Assembly: GCA_010909725.1 (NCBI GenBank)
Contig: JAACMV010000011.1
Coordinates: 434,001-498,000, forward strand
Origin: Picochlorum sp. 'celeri'
Taxonomy: Eukaryota; Chlorophyta; Trebouxiophyceae
Direction of reading: 5' to 3'
Length of the DNA stretch: 64,000 bases
Each line of letters opens with the position of its first letter. Position 1 is the stretch's first letter. The notes beneath the pieces are model-generated. The model did no database searches, had not been told where the DNA came from, and was given only the letters and a program-made list of their open reading frames with translations. Made by a program: the position numbers and the translations under genes. Below are positions 1 through 9,619 of this stretch, piece after piece.

Positions 1-2291
1 ATATGGTTGTGATTCAGGGTGGGATAGGGCCATCAGGGCTGTCTCCTGAGGATTTACACGTCTTGGATTTTACAGATTTCAACAAACCAAAATGGCATAG
101 AGTAATTGTACAAGGTGGGGGTCCAACTGCACGGTATGCGCATTCGCTGGCGCTCGTGGGGAATCGCTTCTTGGTTGTGAGTGGGGGTAATGATGGGAAG
201 CAAACATTGGGTGATTCGTGGGCTTTGGATACCTCAGAGAAGCCGTATCAGTGGCGAAAAATAGTACCTGAAAATGGAAACGAGCCTTCCCCAAGAATGT
301 ATGCTGCAGCTGCATCACGTTCTGATGGTTTGCTCTTGTTGTGTGGAGGCAGAGGTGCAAATGGAAGTCCCTTGGCAGATGCATTTGGTTTGGCTCGCCA
401 TAGAGATGGTCGGTGGGAATGGGCAGCGGCCCCAGGGTCTATGCCATCTCCGAGATATCAGCATGGATCTGTTTTTATCAATGGGCGTTTGCATGTGATG
501 GGTGGCGCGATTGGTGGCGGGAGAATGGTGGAAAAGGCACCGGCAGTAGTCACGCTGGACACATCTCCAGGCATGTGGGTCGGACAGGCTGATCCTGGAG
601 CTGAAGGAGATCTCATGAGACGTTGCAGACATGCAGTTGCTTCTATAGGACCATATATATTTATTCATGGTGGTCTGAAGGGTAGCACACTGCTTGAAGA
701 TTTTCTTTTGGCTGAAGATGCAACTGGAGCAGGGGAGCTTTCCGTATGTGACCCAAGGGCTCCTCCCTGGCAGGAATGGATTGCTGCAGCCCACGGGGCA
801 GCTGCTGCGCAGCATTTAGCTTCTGCTGCTGCCGAGGAAGCTGAAGCTGCGGCGGCTTTGAATATAAAAAGAGTTGATAACTCTGGGGATTTGAAGCAAA
901 TGGATGCAAGCATGCCTGGTGCAAGAGGATCAGAGCCTCCTGGCTCTGTGAGTCTCGCCCAAAGGCGAGGAGAATTCCCAGCAGGTAGAGATATGCCGAC
1001 TCCAGATATCCGATTGTATCATAGGGCAGTTGTTGTCGCGCAGGAGCCAGATGGTCAGTTGAGAGGACTCGTTCGGCAGTTGTCAATTGAGCAGTTCAAA
1101 AACGAAGGACGGCGTGTCAGTCTTCTTGATAGCGGTAACGATACACCGGGTGAGCAAAAGGTTTCCCCGGTTTTAGATAGAGCATACTCGGAAGTGGGAG
1201 TTCAGAAGTCATTTTTGCAACTACTGAATCCCAGAGAATGGAGAGAGTCTGAAGATACCAGAGACTTCCCCTACACCTACGAACAAATTGCATTGTTATG
1301 CGATGCCGCAGAGATCTTGTTCAAATCGGAGGAGACGGTTCTAACGCTTCAAGCACCTGTGAAGATATTTGGTGATTTACATGGGCAATTTGGAGATTTG
1401 ATGCGCTTGTTTGATGAGTATGGCACTCCCTCAACTGCTGGAGACATTACATATATTGACTACTTGTTCCTGGGTGATTATGTGGACCGAGGAGCTCATT
1501 CGCTAGAGACAATTTGTCTCCTTCTAGCTTTGAAAGTTGAACATCCCGATCATGTTCATCTGATCAGAGGTAACCATGAAGCTGCAGACATTAATGCACT
1601 GTTTGGATTCCGACTTGAATGTCTTGAAAGGTTGGGCGAGATTAATGGCATTAAAGCATGGCAGCGGCTAAATGATTTGTTCAACTGGCTTCCATTGGCT
1701 GCCGTCATTGAAGACCGGGTCATATGCATGCATGGCGGCATTGGCCGATCAATCACAACCATTGACCAAATACGAGAATTACAGAGACCGCTGACAATGG
1801 AAGACGGTGGCATGGTCTTGATGGATCTCCTATGGTCTGATCCTACCGTCAACGATGCTGTGGAAGGGGTGCAGCCTTCTCCTAGAGGTCCTGGGCTGGT
1901 GACATATGGACCAGACAGGGTGATGGAATTCTGTGAGAACAATGGGCTGCAAATGATTGTTCGAGCACACGAATGTGTGATGGATGGCTTTGAAAGGTTT
2001 GCGCAAGGTCATTTGATCACTCTGTTTTCGGCTACAAACTATTGTGGAACAGCGAACAATGCCGGTGCAATTTTAGTTCTGGGCAGAGATAATGTCATGG
2101 TACCAAAATTAATCCACCCTCTACCACCATCGACTCCTCGTGGAAGCCCAATCAATTCTGATTTGAAGCTTGAGGAAGAACCTCCAACTCCGTATGCTGG
2201 CGCTTCAGACACATGGATGGCATCTGTCAATGAAGAGCGGCCACCAACTCCACCAAGAGGACGTCCAGGAGGCCCATCTGTTTTCATCTAG
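1..2291 (+). CDS. Kelch-repeat serine/threonine phosphatase (PPKL, BSU1-like), 5' partial
   Basis: The reading frame is open from the window edge, so the true start lies outside; 762 residues are visible from the first ATG at 3. Residues 1 to about 235 are Kelch-type beta-propeller blades, with repeated GG pairs followed by spaced Tyr and Trp. A low-complexity linker (about 240-420, Ala-rich near 265) leads into a PPP-family catalytic domain. The metal-site motifs are all present: GDLHG near 456, GDYVDRG near 491 and RGNHE near 521. This Kelch plus PP1-like order defines the PPKL family, known from plants (BSU1 in brassinosteroid signalling), green algae and alveolates. In an alga it is more likely a cell-cycle phosphatase than a hormone component (inference). 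A TGTAA motif at 2343-2347 may be its poly(A) signal. Confidence 0.93.
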   Translation, partial: MVVIQGGIGPSGLSPEDLHVLDFTDFNKPKWHRVIVQGGGPTARYAHSLALVGNRFLVVSGGNDGKQTLGDSWALDTSEKPYQWRKIVPENGNEPSPRMYAAAASRSDGLLLLCGGRGANGSPLADAFGLARHRDGRWEWAAAPGSMPSPRYQHGSVFINGRLHVMGGAIGGGRMVEKAPAVVTLDTSPGMWVGQADPGAEGDLMRRCRHAVASIGPYIFIHGGLKGSTLLEDFLLAEDATGAGELSVCDPRAPPWQEWIAAAHGAAAAQHLASAAAEEAEAAAALNIKRVDNSGDLKQMDASMPGARGSEPPGSVSLAQRRGEFPAGRDMPTPDIRLYHRAVVVAQEPDGQLRGLVRQLSIEQFKNEGRRVSLLDSGNDTPGEQKVSPVLDRAYSEVGVQKSFLQLLNPREWRESEDTRDFPYTYEQIALLCDAAEILFKSEETVLTLQAPVKIFGDLHGQFGDLMRLFDEYGTPSTAGDITYIDYLFLGDYVDRGAHSLETICLLLALKVEHPDHVHLIRGNHEAADINALFGFRLECLERLGEINGIKAWQRLNDLFNWLPLAAVIEDRVICMHGGIGRSITTIDQIRELQRPLTMEDGGMVLMDLLWSDPTVNDAVEGVQPSPRGPGLVTYGPDRVMEFCENNGLQMIVRAHECVMDGFERFAQGHLITLFSATNYCGTANNAGAILVLGRDNVMVPKLIHPLPPSTPRGSPINSDLKLEEEPPTPYAGASDTWMASVNEERPPTPPRGRPGGPSVFI

Positions 2292-2359
2292 TACAACCAT
2301 ACATATTTCCAATAATTTATTGACGTACATCCATACGATTTCTGTAAATTATTATCCAT

Positions 2360-3796
2360 TTACTGCAAGGTAATATCATCCATGTACGGCAAACCAGGGC
2401 GAGCACCCAGCTTGCAGCATTTCACAGCAGCCACAAGACAACCCAATTCAGCCCCTTTGACTGGGGGCATACCGGCAGCAATGGAGAACAGCATTGATCC
2501 AATAAAAGCATCACCAGCTCCTGTAGTATCTACAATTCTCTCGGGAGGAATCTCAGCCGACTCAATGGCAGTCAGGCACAGGAAACGCTGTGACGTTGCA
2601 CCATCACTTTCCAATGGTGATGATTCGTACTTTTCCGGATTGGCAGAGTCTGCATTCATGATTGCAGCCAATTTTGCCGATTCTTTCGCTTTTCTAATCT
2701 CTTCTTGTCTCTTATTCTGATCATTCTCAGTTCCAGAGAACATGAAAGGTCCAGATGAGGCAATGGATCTACTCTGTACTTGGCACTCACTGTCAATGGT
2801 GACAAATGACTTGGTCGTCGTGTTACCTGAAATTTCCCTCAGTTTCGACGCTTCTTTGAACAAGGACTCTGCAAAAGATCCATCCAAAGCGTCGACACAC
2901 GCTGCTTCCCCATGGCACTCGGAAGCATCCAGTTGTTCCAGCAACAAGGCCCCCTTGGAGCCCAGCGTTGTTGCAATCCAGGAGACGTGAGGGAGTCGAT
3001 CCATGATGGAGACCATGGCATCATCTATATCATCTTTCCCTGTCCATTCCCTGGGGAACTTTGCTGACGTGACAATGTAATCTGCCTGTTCCAGAAGCTC
3101 ATCCAACCCTGGCCGTAATCGCTCTGCTTCCACCAAGATTGGAATATCACGCGCCTTGGCCTCCTTTGCCAGCAGTAACGCAGCCTCTGCGAGCCTTCCA
3201 TCAAAATACACTGCAGATGCATCCTGTAGAATAACATTGATGAGCTCTGATGTCATTTCATCCACAGAAAATGCTTCTCCAGGTGTATGGATACATGTCC
3301 TTGTATTTGTCTCTCGATCAACAATGATATACGTGAATGGAGATTTTCCGCTTTTGGATCGCAGCATGTAGTCTGTGTTTACACCATCTGCCTCAAATTC
3401 AGCCAAAATAGCATCTCCCACAGAATCTGCTCCTATTTTGGAGACAATTGTTGGGAGCATCCCCAGCCTTGCAGCCGCTGTGAGGGCATTTCCACAATTC
3501 CCTCCACCTTGCAACTCTAGATTCTCAGTTCTCATCTTGTCATCTGGCTTTGGGAACGAAGCAACTTCTGCCAGATAGTCCATGCCAGCGCTCCCCATCC
3601 CCACAACTTTTTTTACCTGCTGCTCTGGTCCACCCTGAAACTTTCCAGCCATGCAGATCCCGTGCTCCTTCCCGTGTGATTTTTTCATTATAAAATTAGT
3701 AATGCGATGCAACTGCCCCACATTATGAGCAACATTGGACTGAGAATGAGAAAGAAAGCTGAGTGAGCCACATGTGAGTGCCATTGACATTGACAT
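2360..3796 (-). CDS. pfkB-family carbohydrate/nucleoside kinase, probably organellar
   Basis: A 478-residue ribokinase-like protein. The ATG at 3796 is used because the open frame upstream of it contains no other ATG. The leader of about 60 residues is Ser-rich and basic and could be a transit peptide. Kinase signatures are a Gly-rich GGGNCGNA motif near residue 95, which contacts sugar, and the C-terminal DTTGAGDAF motif near 423-431 that forms the anion hole and catalytic Asp. Between the ATP-side strands, about residues 275-410, is a long hydrophilic insertion (Ser/Glu/Lys-rich) that a typical 300-330 residue pfkB protein lacks. Similar plant proteins are annotated only as pfkB-like; the substrate cannot be told. 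The gene is tail to tail with the Kelch-phosphatase, with 68 bp between stop codons. Confidence 0.85.
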   Translation of the reverse strand: MSMSMALTCGSLSFLSHSQSNVAHNVGQLHRITNFIMKKSHGKEHGICMAGKFQGGPEQQVKKVVGMGSAGMDYLAEVASFPKPDDKMRTENLELQGGGNCGNALTAAARLGMLPTIVSKIGADSVGDAILAEFEADGVNTDYMLRSKSGKSPFTYIIVDRETNTRTCIHTPGEAFSVDEMTSELINVILQDASAVYFDGRLAEAALLLAKEAKARDIPILVEAERLRPGLDELLEQADYIVTSAKFPREWTGKDDIDDAMVSIMDRLPHVSWIATTLGSKGALLLEQLDASECHGEAACVDALDGSFAESLFKEASKLREISGNTTTKSFVTIDSECQVQSRSIASSGPFMFSGTENDQNKRQEEIRKAKESAKLAAIMNADSANPEKYESSPLESDGATSQRFLCLTAIESAEIPPERIVDTTGAGDAFIGSMLFSIAAGMPPVKGAELGCLVAAVKCCKLGARPGLPYMDDITLQ

Positions 3797-4024
3797 GTGT
3801 GTGGGGATGATGCGAGATTCTTCTTTTTCTGGGGGATGGAAAGAATATTTTCTTTTATTTGACAGCAAGGCTCATTATTGCTTATTATGTGTGTAGCACA
3901 CATCACATGTGAGCAGTGTGCCATCTATGCACTCATTACAGGTAATAATAATAAAACGTAATATGTATGTAAGTATATCAATATAGGTACCCTATGTCCG
4001 CACAAGGGACAAGAATATGAACAT

Positions 4025-6001
4025 TCATGCTACTACTGTCTGTGGAGGACAGACAATCTTTCCATGATTATAGTGGCACACTTGGCCTTTGGAGAGTTTG
4101 GTTCGTTCCTGTGGATGCTCAGATACATCAACAACCATGTGAATTCTCATCTCATCGCCATCATTCTTCACAAAGTGCTTGAGTCGATTATTCAACTCAA
4201 AGACAAGCCCTTCTTCTGTGTGAAGTTTCAGGCATGATGATTGCTCGCACACCTTGAAGGTGACATCTGGATTTGACGCAATGACCACGTGAATCCGATG
4301 CCCCTTTTCCGAGTATCCTCCAGAATCGACATGCGGCTTGATCTCAGAATGCGCCGGCATTTTCGCGAATTGAACCCTGATGATATTTTGGACATCACTG
4401 CCGAGCAACCTATGGAGGATTGGCTCCACAAGGGTCGAGAACTTTTCTGAATACCATGGGAATTCAAATACATCTTCACCTTGACGATCTGAAAAAATCA
4501 AATGAATGGCTGACGTTCCTGGCTTGAATTGATTCAAATTTCCTTCCCGCCCTGCCAAGAATGCATTTTCCTTCTTCTGCACCTCTGGGCTCCACACATC
4601 CTCTGGCATCTGAAGCAATGCCTGCTTCAGTTTGCTCACATCCTCCTTGTACAGGAGCATTTGAACACCACCTGCAAACCCTGTCTTTCTATTTTTCAGA
4701 CTATTATCCAGTCGCGGATGCCCACTGTCCCAATATCCTCCGATTTGAGGAGGATATGCCAGCAACGGGTCACCAGGTGGCAGTTCCAGTCCTTGATTCT
4801 TCTCTACCCTTGTCATCACTGCTTTCGCAGTACTTTCGATATCCAAATGGGGTGCAGAGACGACATTCAACAATCCTTTCGTCGGCAACACTCGTCTCCA
4901 CAACAGCGACTTTGTGTTCAAATCAAATGCCGCAAGCTCACAATTCAATGACTCATCTGCGCGACTCTTTCTCTCCTGGGAAATGGCAATACCAAAGTAC
5001 GCAATATCATCCACAATACACAGCCCTTTCAAGTAATACTTTTGTTCAGACATATCAACACTCCACAGGATTTCTGGACTGGCAACATGTTCCTCTTCGG
5101 TGCTCACAATCTCTACTCTTGCAAGAGACCCATGATCAGAATCCAAATAGATCATGTAATCATCCTTCCATCGAACAACCCCATGCGCACGAAGCCCAAC
5201 ATTTTTAATACGTTGAACAACCTTTCCATTCCGCACATCCACCTTTACCATGGCAGACTTGCCAAGATTGTGGAGCATGGCCCACACATGCCCATCATCC
5301 GTTGGAGAGAGCGTATTCACATGCTGTTTCAGTGTAAACAGCTTTAATCGCGACCGCTCCTTCATACTAGGAAAATCAAGTACGATTATATCCCCATGCC
5401 CTGTGTCAGAAACATACACACGATTTCCTTTTCGAACCACATCATGTGTAAACTTTGACTGGATCTGAACCTCGCTCAGCTCTTCCCCAGTGACGGCATC
5501 AATCTCCAGCAAGTATTCTGCAGTGCTATCAGGCCTCCAATTATGAGGCCTCGACACAACCCATACACTATCTGTATTCTCTCCTGGAAAACCACCATAA
5601 TAGATTCCTCTATTCTCATGAAGCACATCCACTGTATCCTGCTGGATGTTGTACCACATGACTCTCCCATGACTCACAATCAACAGCCTGTCATTGACAA
5701 GTTTCCTTCTTCCTTCAGAAGAGTCTACGTGTTGTGTGTTGCTTCCTGGCTGATCCGACCATCCAGTCGCAAAGCTCCTTGAAAAATTCCCCTCAGGCTC
5801 CCCATGAAATCTATTCACCCCAACGATGAGAAGACATAGCCCACAGAAGAGTGACCCAAAAATTACAGCATGCTTGATCAATGACCCTCTCTGTCCACCA
5901 CTCCCTGAGTGCACACCTCCTCCTTTGTTCCGCAGTATTATTCCACCCTTCTTCTTCTTCTTGTTGCTGTTGTTGTTGTTGTTGAAGCTCAAAGGAGCCA
6001 T
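4025..6001 (-). CDS. Type II membrane beta-propeller protein with C-terminal Asp/Asn beta-hydroxylase-like domain
   Basis: 658 residues from the ATG at 6001. The N-terminus has an Asn/Lys run, then one hydrophobic segment at about 43-62, so the rest should be lumenal. Residues about 105-400 look like a beta-propeller (repeated short strands ending in Trp, Asp-His-Gly and similar turns). Residues about 480-640 resemble the aspartyl/asparaginyl beta-hydroxylase family of 2-oxoglutarate oxygenases: a PHVD motif near 555-558, an RIH a little later, the second His in LKHFVKND near 610, and a closing RIH near 620. Unlike human AspH, which has Gly in the third metal position, this one has HxD. Human AspH has a TPR region instead of a propeller, so this architecture is unusual. 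The substrate is unknown; an ER or Golgi location is inferred. Confidence 0.75.
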   Translation of the reverse strand: MAPLSFNNNNNSNKKKKKGGIILRNKGGGVHSGSGGQRGSLIKHAVIFGSLFCGLCLLIVGVNRFHGEPEGNFSRSFATGWSDQPGSNTQHVDSSEGRRKLVNDRLLIVSHGRVMWYNIQQDTVDVLHENRGIYYGGFPGENTDSVWVVSRPHNWRPDSTAEYLLEIDAVTGEELSEVQIQSKFTHDVVRKGNRVYVSDTGHGDIIVLDFPSMKERSRLKLFTLKQHVNTLSPTDDGHVWAMLHNLGKSAMVKVDVRNGKVVQRIKNVGLRAHGVVRWKDDYMIYLDSDHGSLARVEIVSTEEEHVASPEILWSVDMSEQKYYLKGLCIVDDIAYFGIAISQERKSRADESLNCELAAFDLNTKSLLWRRVLPTKGLLNVVSAPHLDIESTAKAVMTRVEKNQGLELPPGDPLLAYPPQIGGYWDSGHPRLDNSLKNRKTGFAGGVQMLLYKEDVSKLKQALLQMPEDVWSPEVQKKENAFLAGREGNLNQFKPGTSAIHLIFSDRQGEDVFEFPWYSEKFSTLVEPILHRLLGSDVQNIIRVQFAKMPAHSEIKPHVDSGGYSEKGHRIHVVIASNPDVTFKVCEQSSCLKLHTEEGLVFELNNRLKHFVKNDGDEMRIHMVVDVSEHPQERTKLSKGQVCHYNHGKIVCPPQTVVA

Positions 6002-6307
6002 GGGTTAATTAATTTAATTAATTAATTAATGTGTCTTCTTTTTCTTCTTCTTAGTTGTAGTAGTAGTAGTAGTAGTAGTACCTAATTTTTTTTACTTTAT
6101 ATTATATTCCTTAGAAAAAGTCGCATTGCGATGTAATGATTGAGAGACAAACGTAAGTACAGTAGCAGTAGCAGTGGCGATCTTCCATAATAAAAAAAAG
6201 ACAAAGGAGATTTCTTTTGTGTTTCGTACCGCCAAAGGCCATCACATTGGTGGATGGATGTCGTGTCCTTCTAGACACATTTTGAAAATAATATAGTGTC
6301 ATTCTAG
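6002..6307. promoter_or_regulatory. Shared intergenic region between divergent genes, with simple repeats
   Basis: 306 bp lie between the start codons of the hydroxylase-like gene (minus) and the ABC transporter gene (plus), so it must hold both promoters. It contains a TTAA-type low-complexity run at about 6005-6030, a pyrimidine stretch (6032-6051) and a TAG trinucleotide run at 6058-6080. No clear TATA box stands out above the AT-rich background. Confidence 0.5.
6058..6080 (+). repeat. TAG trinucleotide run
   Basis: Uninterrupted TAG repeats of about 7.5 units in the divergent promoter of the hydroxylase-like and ABC transporter genes. Confidence 0.8.
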
Positions 6308-6500
6308 ATGGTGCGTCTGGCTGGGCTCTGGAAAAGCCCCACTCTTCGTCTCACAGTGTGTGGTGCTCGTGTTGGGGGCAAGGGCGCTCAGCAACACCCA
6401 TCATCATTCCCATCATCAGGTCAAAAGGCGGCACATTGTGTTGTTAATAGTAGTAGGAGAACAATACAATCATCACATGGATATACGAGGACGACCAAGG

Positions 6501-6532
<32 letters not shown>

Positions 6533-8359
6533 GTTGCTGAGAATTGGTCAGAGGTTGCTTGGGACTTTTTTCCTAGGCAGGACAAGCTCATGGTGGCAGC
6601 ATGCTTGGGTATCAATGTGTTGAGTGTGATATCGTATGTGTTGGTAGCACCGTGTTTGGGGCGAGTGATTGATGTGATTTCGAATTCATCATCGTATGGA
6701 GCATTGGCCAAGGCTGTGGGTGCCTTGACCTTGGCGTACATTGTATCCAATTCAACCTTGGCTGCTCAGGTTCGGTTGGCATCGTGTGTTGGTGAGAGGG
6801 TGGCGAGCAGAGTTCGCTCGAAATTATTCGGCACAATGATGTGGACCAATCACTCTGAGGAGGCAGACTCTGGGACCATGATGTCGTGGCTGTCTAACGA
6901 TGTGCAGGTATTACAGACAACCATTACCAAGCTTCTCGGCGCGCGAGGTATTCGTTCAGGGTTGGAAACAATAGGCATTATATGCGTGCTGATGTGGTTG
7001 AACTGGGTGTTGGCGCTCATGCTGTTGATATCTGCTCCTGTGCTGACACCCCTTGTGTTGTCTGCTGCCGCCAAGATTAAAAGCTTGTCTGAGAATGTGC
7101 AAGCGTCGACGGCACAGACATCGTCTGCGGCAAGTGAAATCATAGAAAATCAAAAAATAATTAGAGTGAATCAGGCTGAAGATGCTCAGATTGATAGGTT
7201 TAGAGGTCTCGTTGATGAACAGAGCAGAGTGAATACGCAGTTAATTGTGTACCAGTCGCTCTTGGATGTGTCTGGGAGGCTGAGGAATGTATTTTGCGTG
7301 TTATTAACGGTAGGATTAGGAGCTCACTTGGCTCTGATGAATCAAGTGTCAATAGGAACGTGTTATTCGTTTTTTATTTATGGGTTTGGTTTTGCGTTTG
7401 CGCTCAGTAATGTTGCGCAGAGCATTGGGGAAGTGTTCAAAGTGGTGGGGACGATGAAGCAAGTCATGTCTCACTTTATGTCGGACATCTCCTCTTCCAG
7501 GAAACAGACATCCAGTGAGAATACTACTAATAATAATTTGATCAGATCGGGACTGGATGGTATTACTGTCGAGTTTAGGAATGTCTCGTTTACGCACAAT
7601 AGTAGTAGTAGTGAGGAGGGTGATTCCTGGTCCATGGAGAATTTGAACTTTACCATGCCAGCACATACAACCACGGCACTCGTCGGGCCCAGTGGGGGAG
7701 GAAAGTCTACAATTGCTTCCTTGCTGCTAGGATTTTACAAGCCAACGTCTGGGGAAATTTATGTGGATGGCGTCCCGTTGTCAGAGATTGATCCATCGTG
7801 GTGGAAGGAGCAGATTGGCATGGTGGAGCAAAAGCCTGGGCTTTTGGTCGGCAAGGTATCTGATGTTGTCTCGTATGGAAATGAGGATGCCACGCGTGAG
7901 GACATTGTAAAGGTCTTGGAGCAAACACAAGCACTGAATTTTGTCAATAATTTACCCCAAGGATTGGACAGCCTTGTTGGTGGTGATGGCATTGGAATCA
8001 GCGGAGGACAAGCCCAGCGGCTTGCCCTTGCTAGAGCATTACTGCGAAAGCCTCGATTGCTGATTTTGGATGAAGCAACCTCGGCGCTGGACGTGAATAC
8101 AGAGTCTGCTATCAACATATTTGATGCTTCTCAGGATGACTGCCCAACAACCCTGGTGATTGCCCATAGATTGAACACAGTTCGGGATGCAGACAATATC
8201 ATTGTTGTCGCTCATGGAAAAATTGTAGAGACGGGAACGCATGACGAACTTATATCGAATACTGATGGCATCTATGCCAGACTTGTCCAAGGAAATAGCA
8301 CATTCCTTGATGAGGAACATGCCAATGAGGAGAATCCTGCTGCTGTGGTCGTGTTTTGA
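6308..8359 (+). CDS. Half-size ABC transporter, ABCB type, probably organellar
   Basis: 683 residues, one transmembrane domain followed by one nucleotide-binding domain, the layout of half-size ABCB (TAP/ATM-like) exporters that act as dimers. The leader of about 85 residues is basic and rich in Ser (poly-Ser near 60-72), suggesting import into plastid or mitochondrion. About six hydrophobic segments lie between residues 95 and 380. In the ATPase domain the Walker A is GPSGGGKST near 459, the signature is ISGGQ near 563 and Walker B is LLILDEATSALD near 583, followed by the H-loop in IAHRLNT. All catalytic motifs look intact. No intron is seen. Substrate unknown; related plant proteins are ABCB half-transporters. 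The stop codon is only 10 bp from the stop of the opposing gene. Confidence 0.9.
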
Positions 8360-8369
8360 GTGATGCATA

Positions 8370-8939
8370 TCAATTATTACTGTATATAAGAGATCTCTGT
8401 GCTTCTCTTACAATCTGACTTTTGTAACGCTTGCAGTCCCTCTTGAGAGCGTTGTCTATGTCGTTAAATGGCCCGGCGCAGGTACCGCGAACTCTCAGTG
8501 CCCGGGCATTGGCTTTGAGCACGATGAAAGAATACAGCAAGACAAGTGCACACAGTCGCTGGGAAGGTTTCATGTCGCTACTGATATTTGTTATCGGCTG
8601 TGATGCCTCATGCACAATAGAAAGATGTTGTTTCGCCTGCTCATCTGTCTGGTATGATTCCTCCAGCGAAGATTTGAGATTGCTAGACACAAACACAAAA
8701 AACCCTATATCCTCACCAAGTACTGTCTTGAAACTTGAAATGACTGCTTTCACGTTTACCTCGGTGGGGAAGACGATTTTATAATGACGAAGTGGCAGTG
8801 GTACATCATCATTTGGAAGACAAAACATGTCTCTGGTATACGAATCAGATCCACCAAGGATGGTGCACGTTTCTTTGATTCCATTCTCAGATAGTATCTT
8901 GTGGAATGTCTCGCTGCAGATGCCATTGGTGGTGGCCAT
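8370..8939 (-). CDS. Hypothetical protein, 189 residues
   Basis: An uninterrupted frame from the ATG at 8939, preceded by AACC and ending 10 bp from the ABC transporter stop on the other strand. I do not recognise a family. The sequence is mixed alpha/beta in character, with a hydrophobic helix near residues 128-145 and a basic C-terminus. Length, amino-acid balance and the tail-to-tail arrangement typical of this genome support a real gene. An upstream or downstream exon cannot be excluded. Confidence 0.55.
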   Translation of the reverse strand: MATTNGICSETFHKILSENGIKETCTILGGSDSYTRDMFCLPNDDVPLPLRHYKIVFPTEVNVKAVISSFKTVLGEDIGFFVFVSSNLKSSLEESYQTDEQAKQHLSIVHEASQPITNISSDMKPSQRLCALVLLYSFIVLKANARALRVRGTCAGPFNDIDNALKRDCKRYKSQIVREAQRSLIYSNN

Positions 8940-9039
8940 GGTTTGTTTGTTCGCTTGGCGAAAAAAGAAAGCAAGAAAAACCCGAAAAGCACTCTATGCT
9001 ATATCACCGTTCCCTCTGCATATCGAAAATAGCAACATC

Positions 9040-9321
9040 ATGTCTATGAATGGTTGTGAATCAGATAGAACAAGCCGCGACAAAGTATTTGTTGATTCGA
9101 GCGCTGATCGGCTTCATCTAGTAGTAGATGTTTCCGGCAGCGAGCTCGCAGCACTTGGAACCGTTTCGAGCGGTGATCAGCTTGAAAAAATAGATTCCAG
9201 CCAAATATATACATATATATGTGATACTAATGACATACGATTGCACGTACACGAGCTTCGGTCTGAAGTTGACTTCCGTCGCCTTTGGCTACTTTACTGC
9301 TCTCGATATCCTCTACTCTAG
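9040..9321 (+). CDS. Hypothetical small protein, 93 residues
   Basis: A short frame starting ATGTCTATG at 9040, divergent from the 8370-8939 gene. No family is recognised. It is acidic and holds an imperfect internal DNA repeat (9096-9114 versus 9166-9184, 17 of 19 bases the same), giving related SADRL and SGDQL peptides. The stop codon TAG is followed immediately by GTGAG, a good splice donor, so the frame could instead be part of a spliced transcript. It may be a chance ORF at the edge of the accessory island. Confidence 0.3.
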   Translation: MSMNGCESDRTSRDKVFVDSSADRLHLVVDVSGSELAALGTVSSGDQLEKIDSSQIYTYICDTNDIRLHVHELRSEVDFRRLWLLYCSRYPLL

Positions 9322-9450
9322 GTGAGAAGAATAGATAGTCGGTATTTGGAGAGATAATTATGTATTTAAATTGGAGGGGGTAACAAGATGTACTCATAAT
9401 TCTGTTGTTTGCTGCAAATTCATTGAATAAAGCGCGCTTAAATTCAAATC

Positions 9451-9534
9451 CGCACTGGGCGGGCGGGAGAGCGTTTGGCCTCGTGATTTTCGTGCATCGC
9501 GGAGCGTCATCGCGTGGACGAGTCCACTATATAA
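9451..9534 (+). promoter_or_regulatory. Candidate promoter: GC-rich box and TATA box
   Basis: A GGGCGGGCGGG block (about 9457-9468) is followed by TATATAA at 9528-9534, about 85 bp before the ATG at 9620. The spacing fits a pol II promoter driving the transposase-like frame downstream, but no transcript evidence exists. Confidence 0.4.
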
Positions 9535-9619
9535 GAATGAGAAAGTCACAACAAGAAGTGCCAGCCCTTTTTCTTTGCTGGTACAGCCTATCAATTTCCT
9601 AAATACTATAGAAACTTAA

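Noticed and set aside
9418..9460. AAATTCAAATCCGC, T-arm-like
   Set aside because: Flanking bases do not form a T stem and no other tRNA parts are present.
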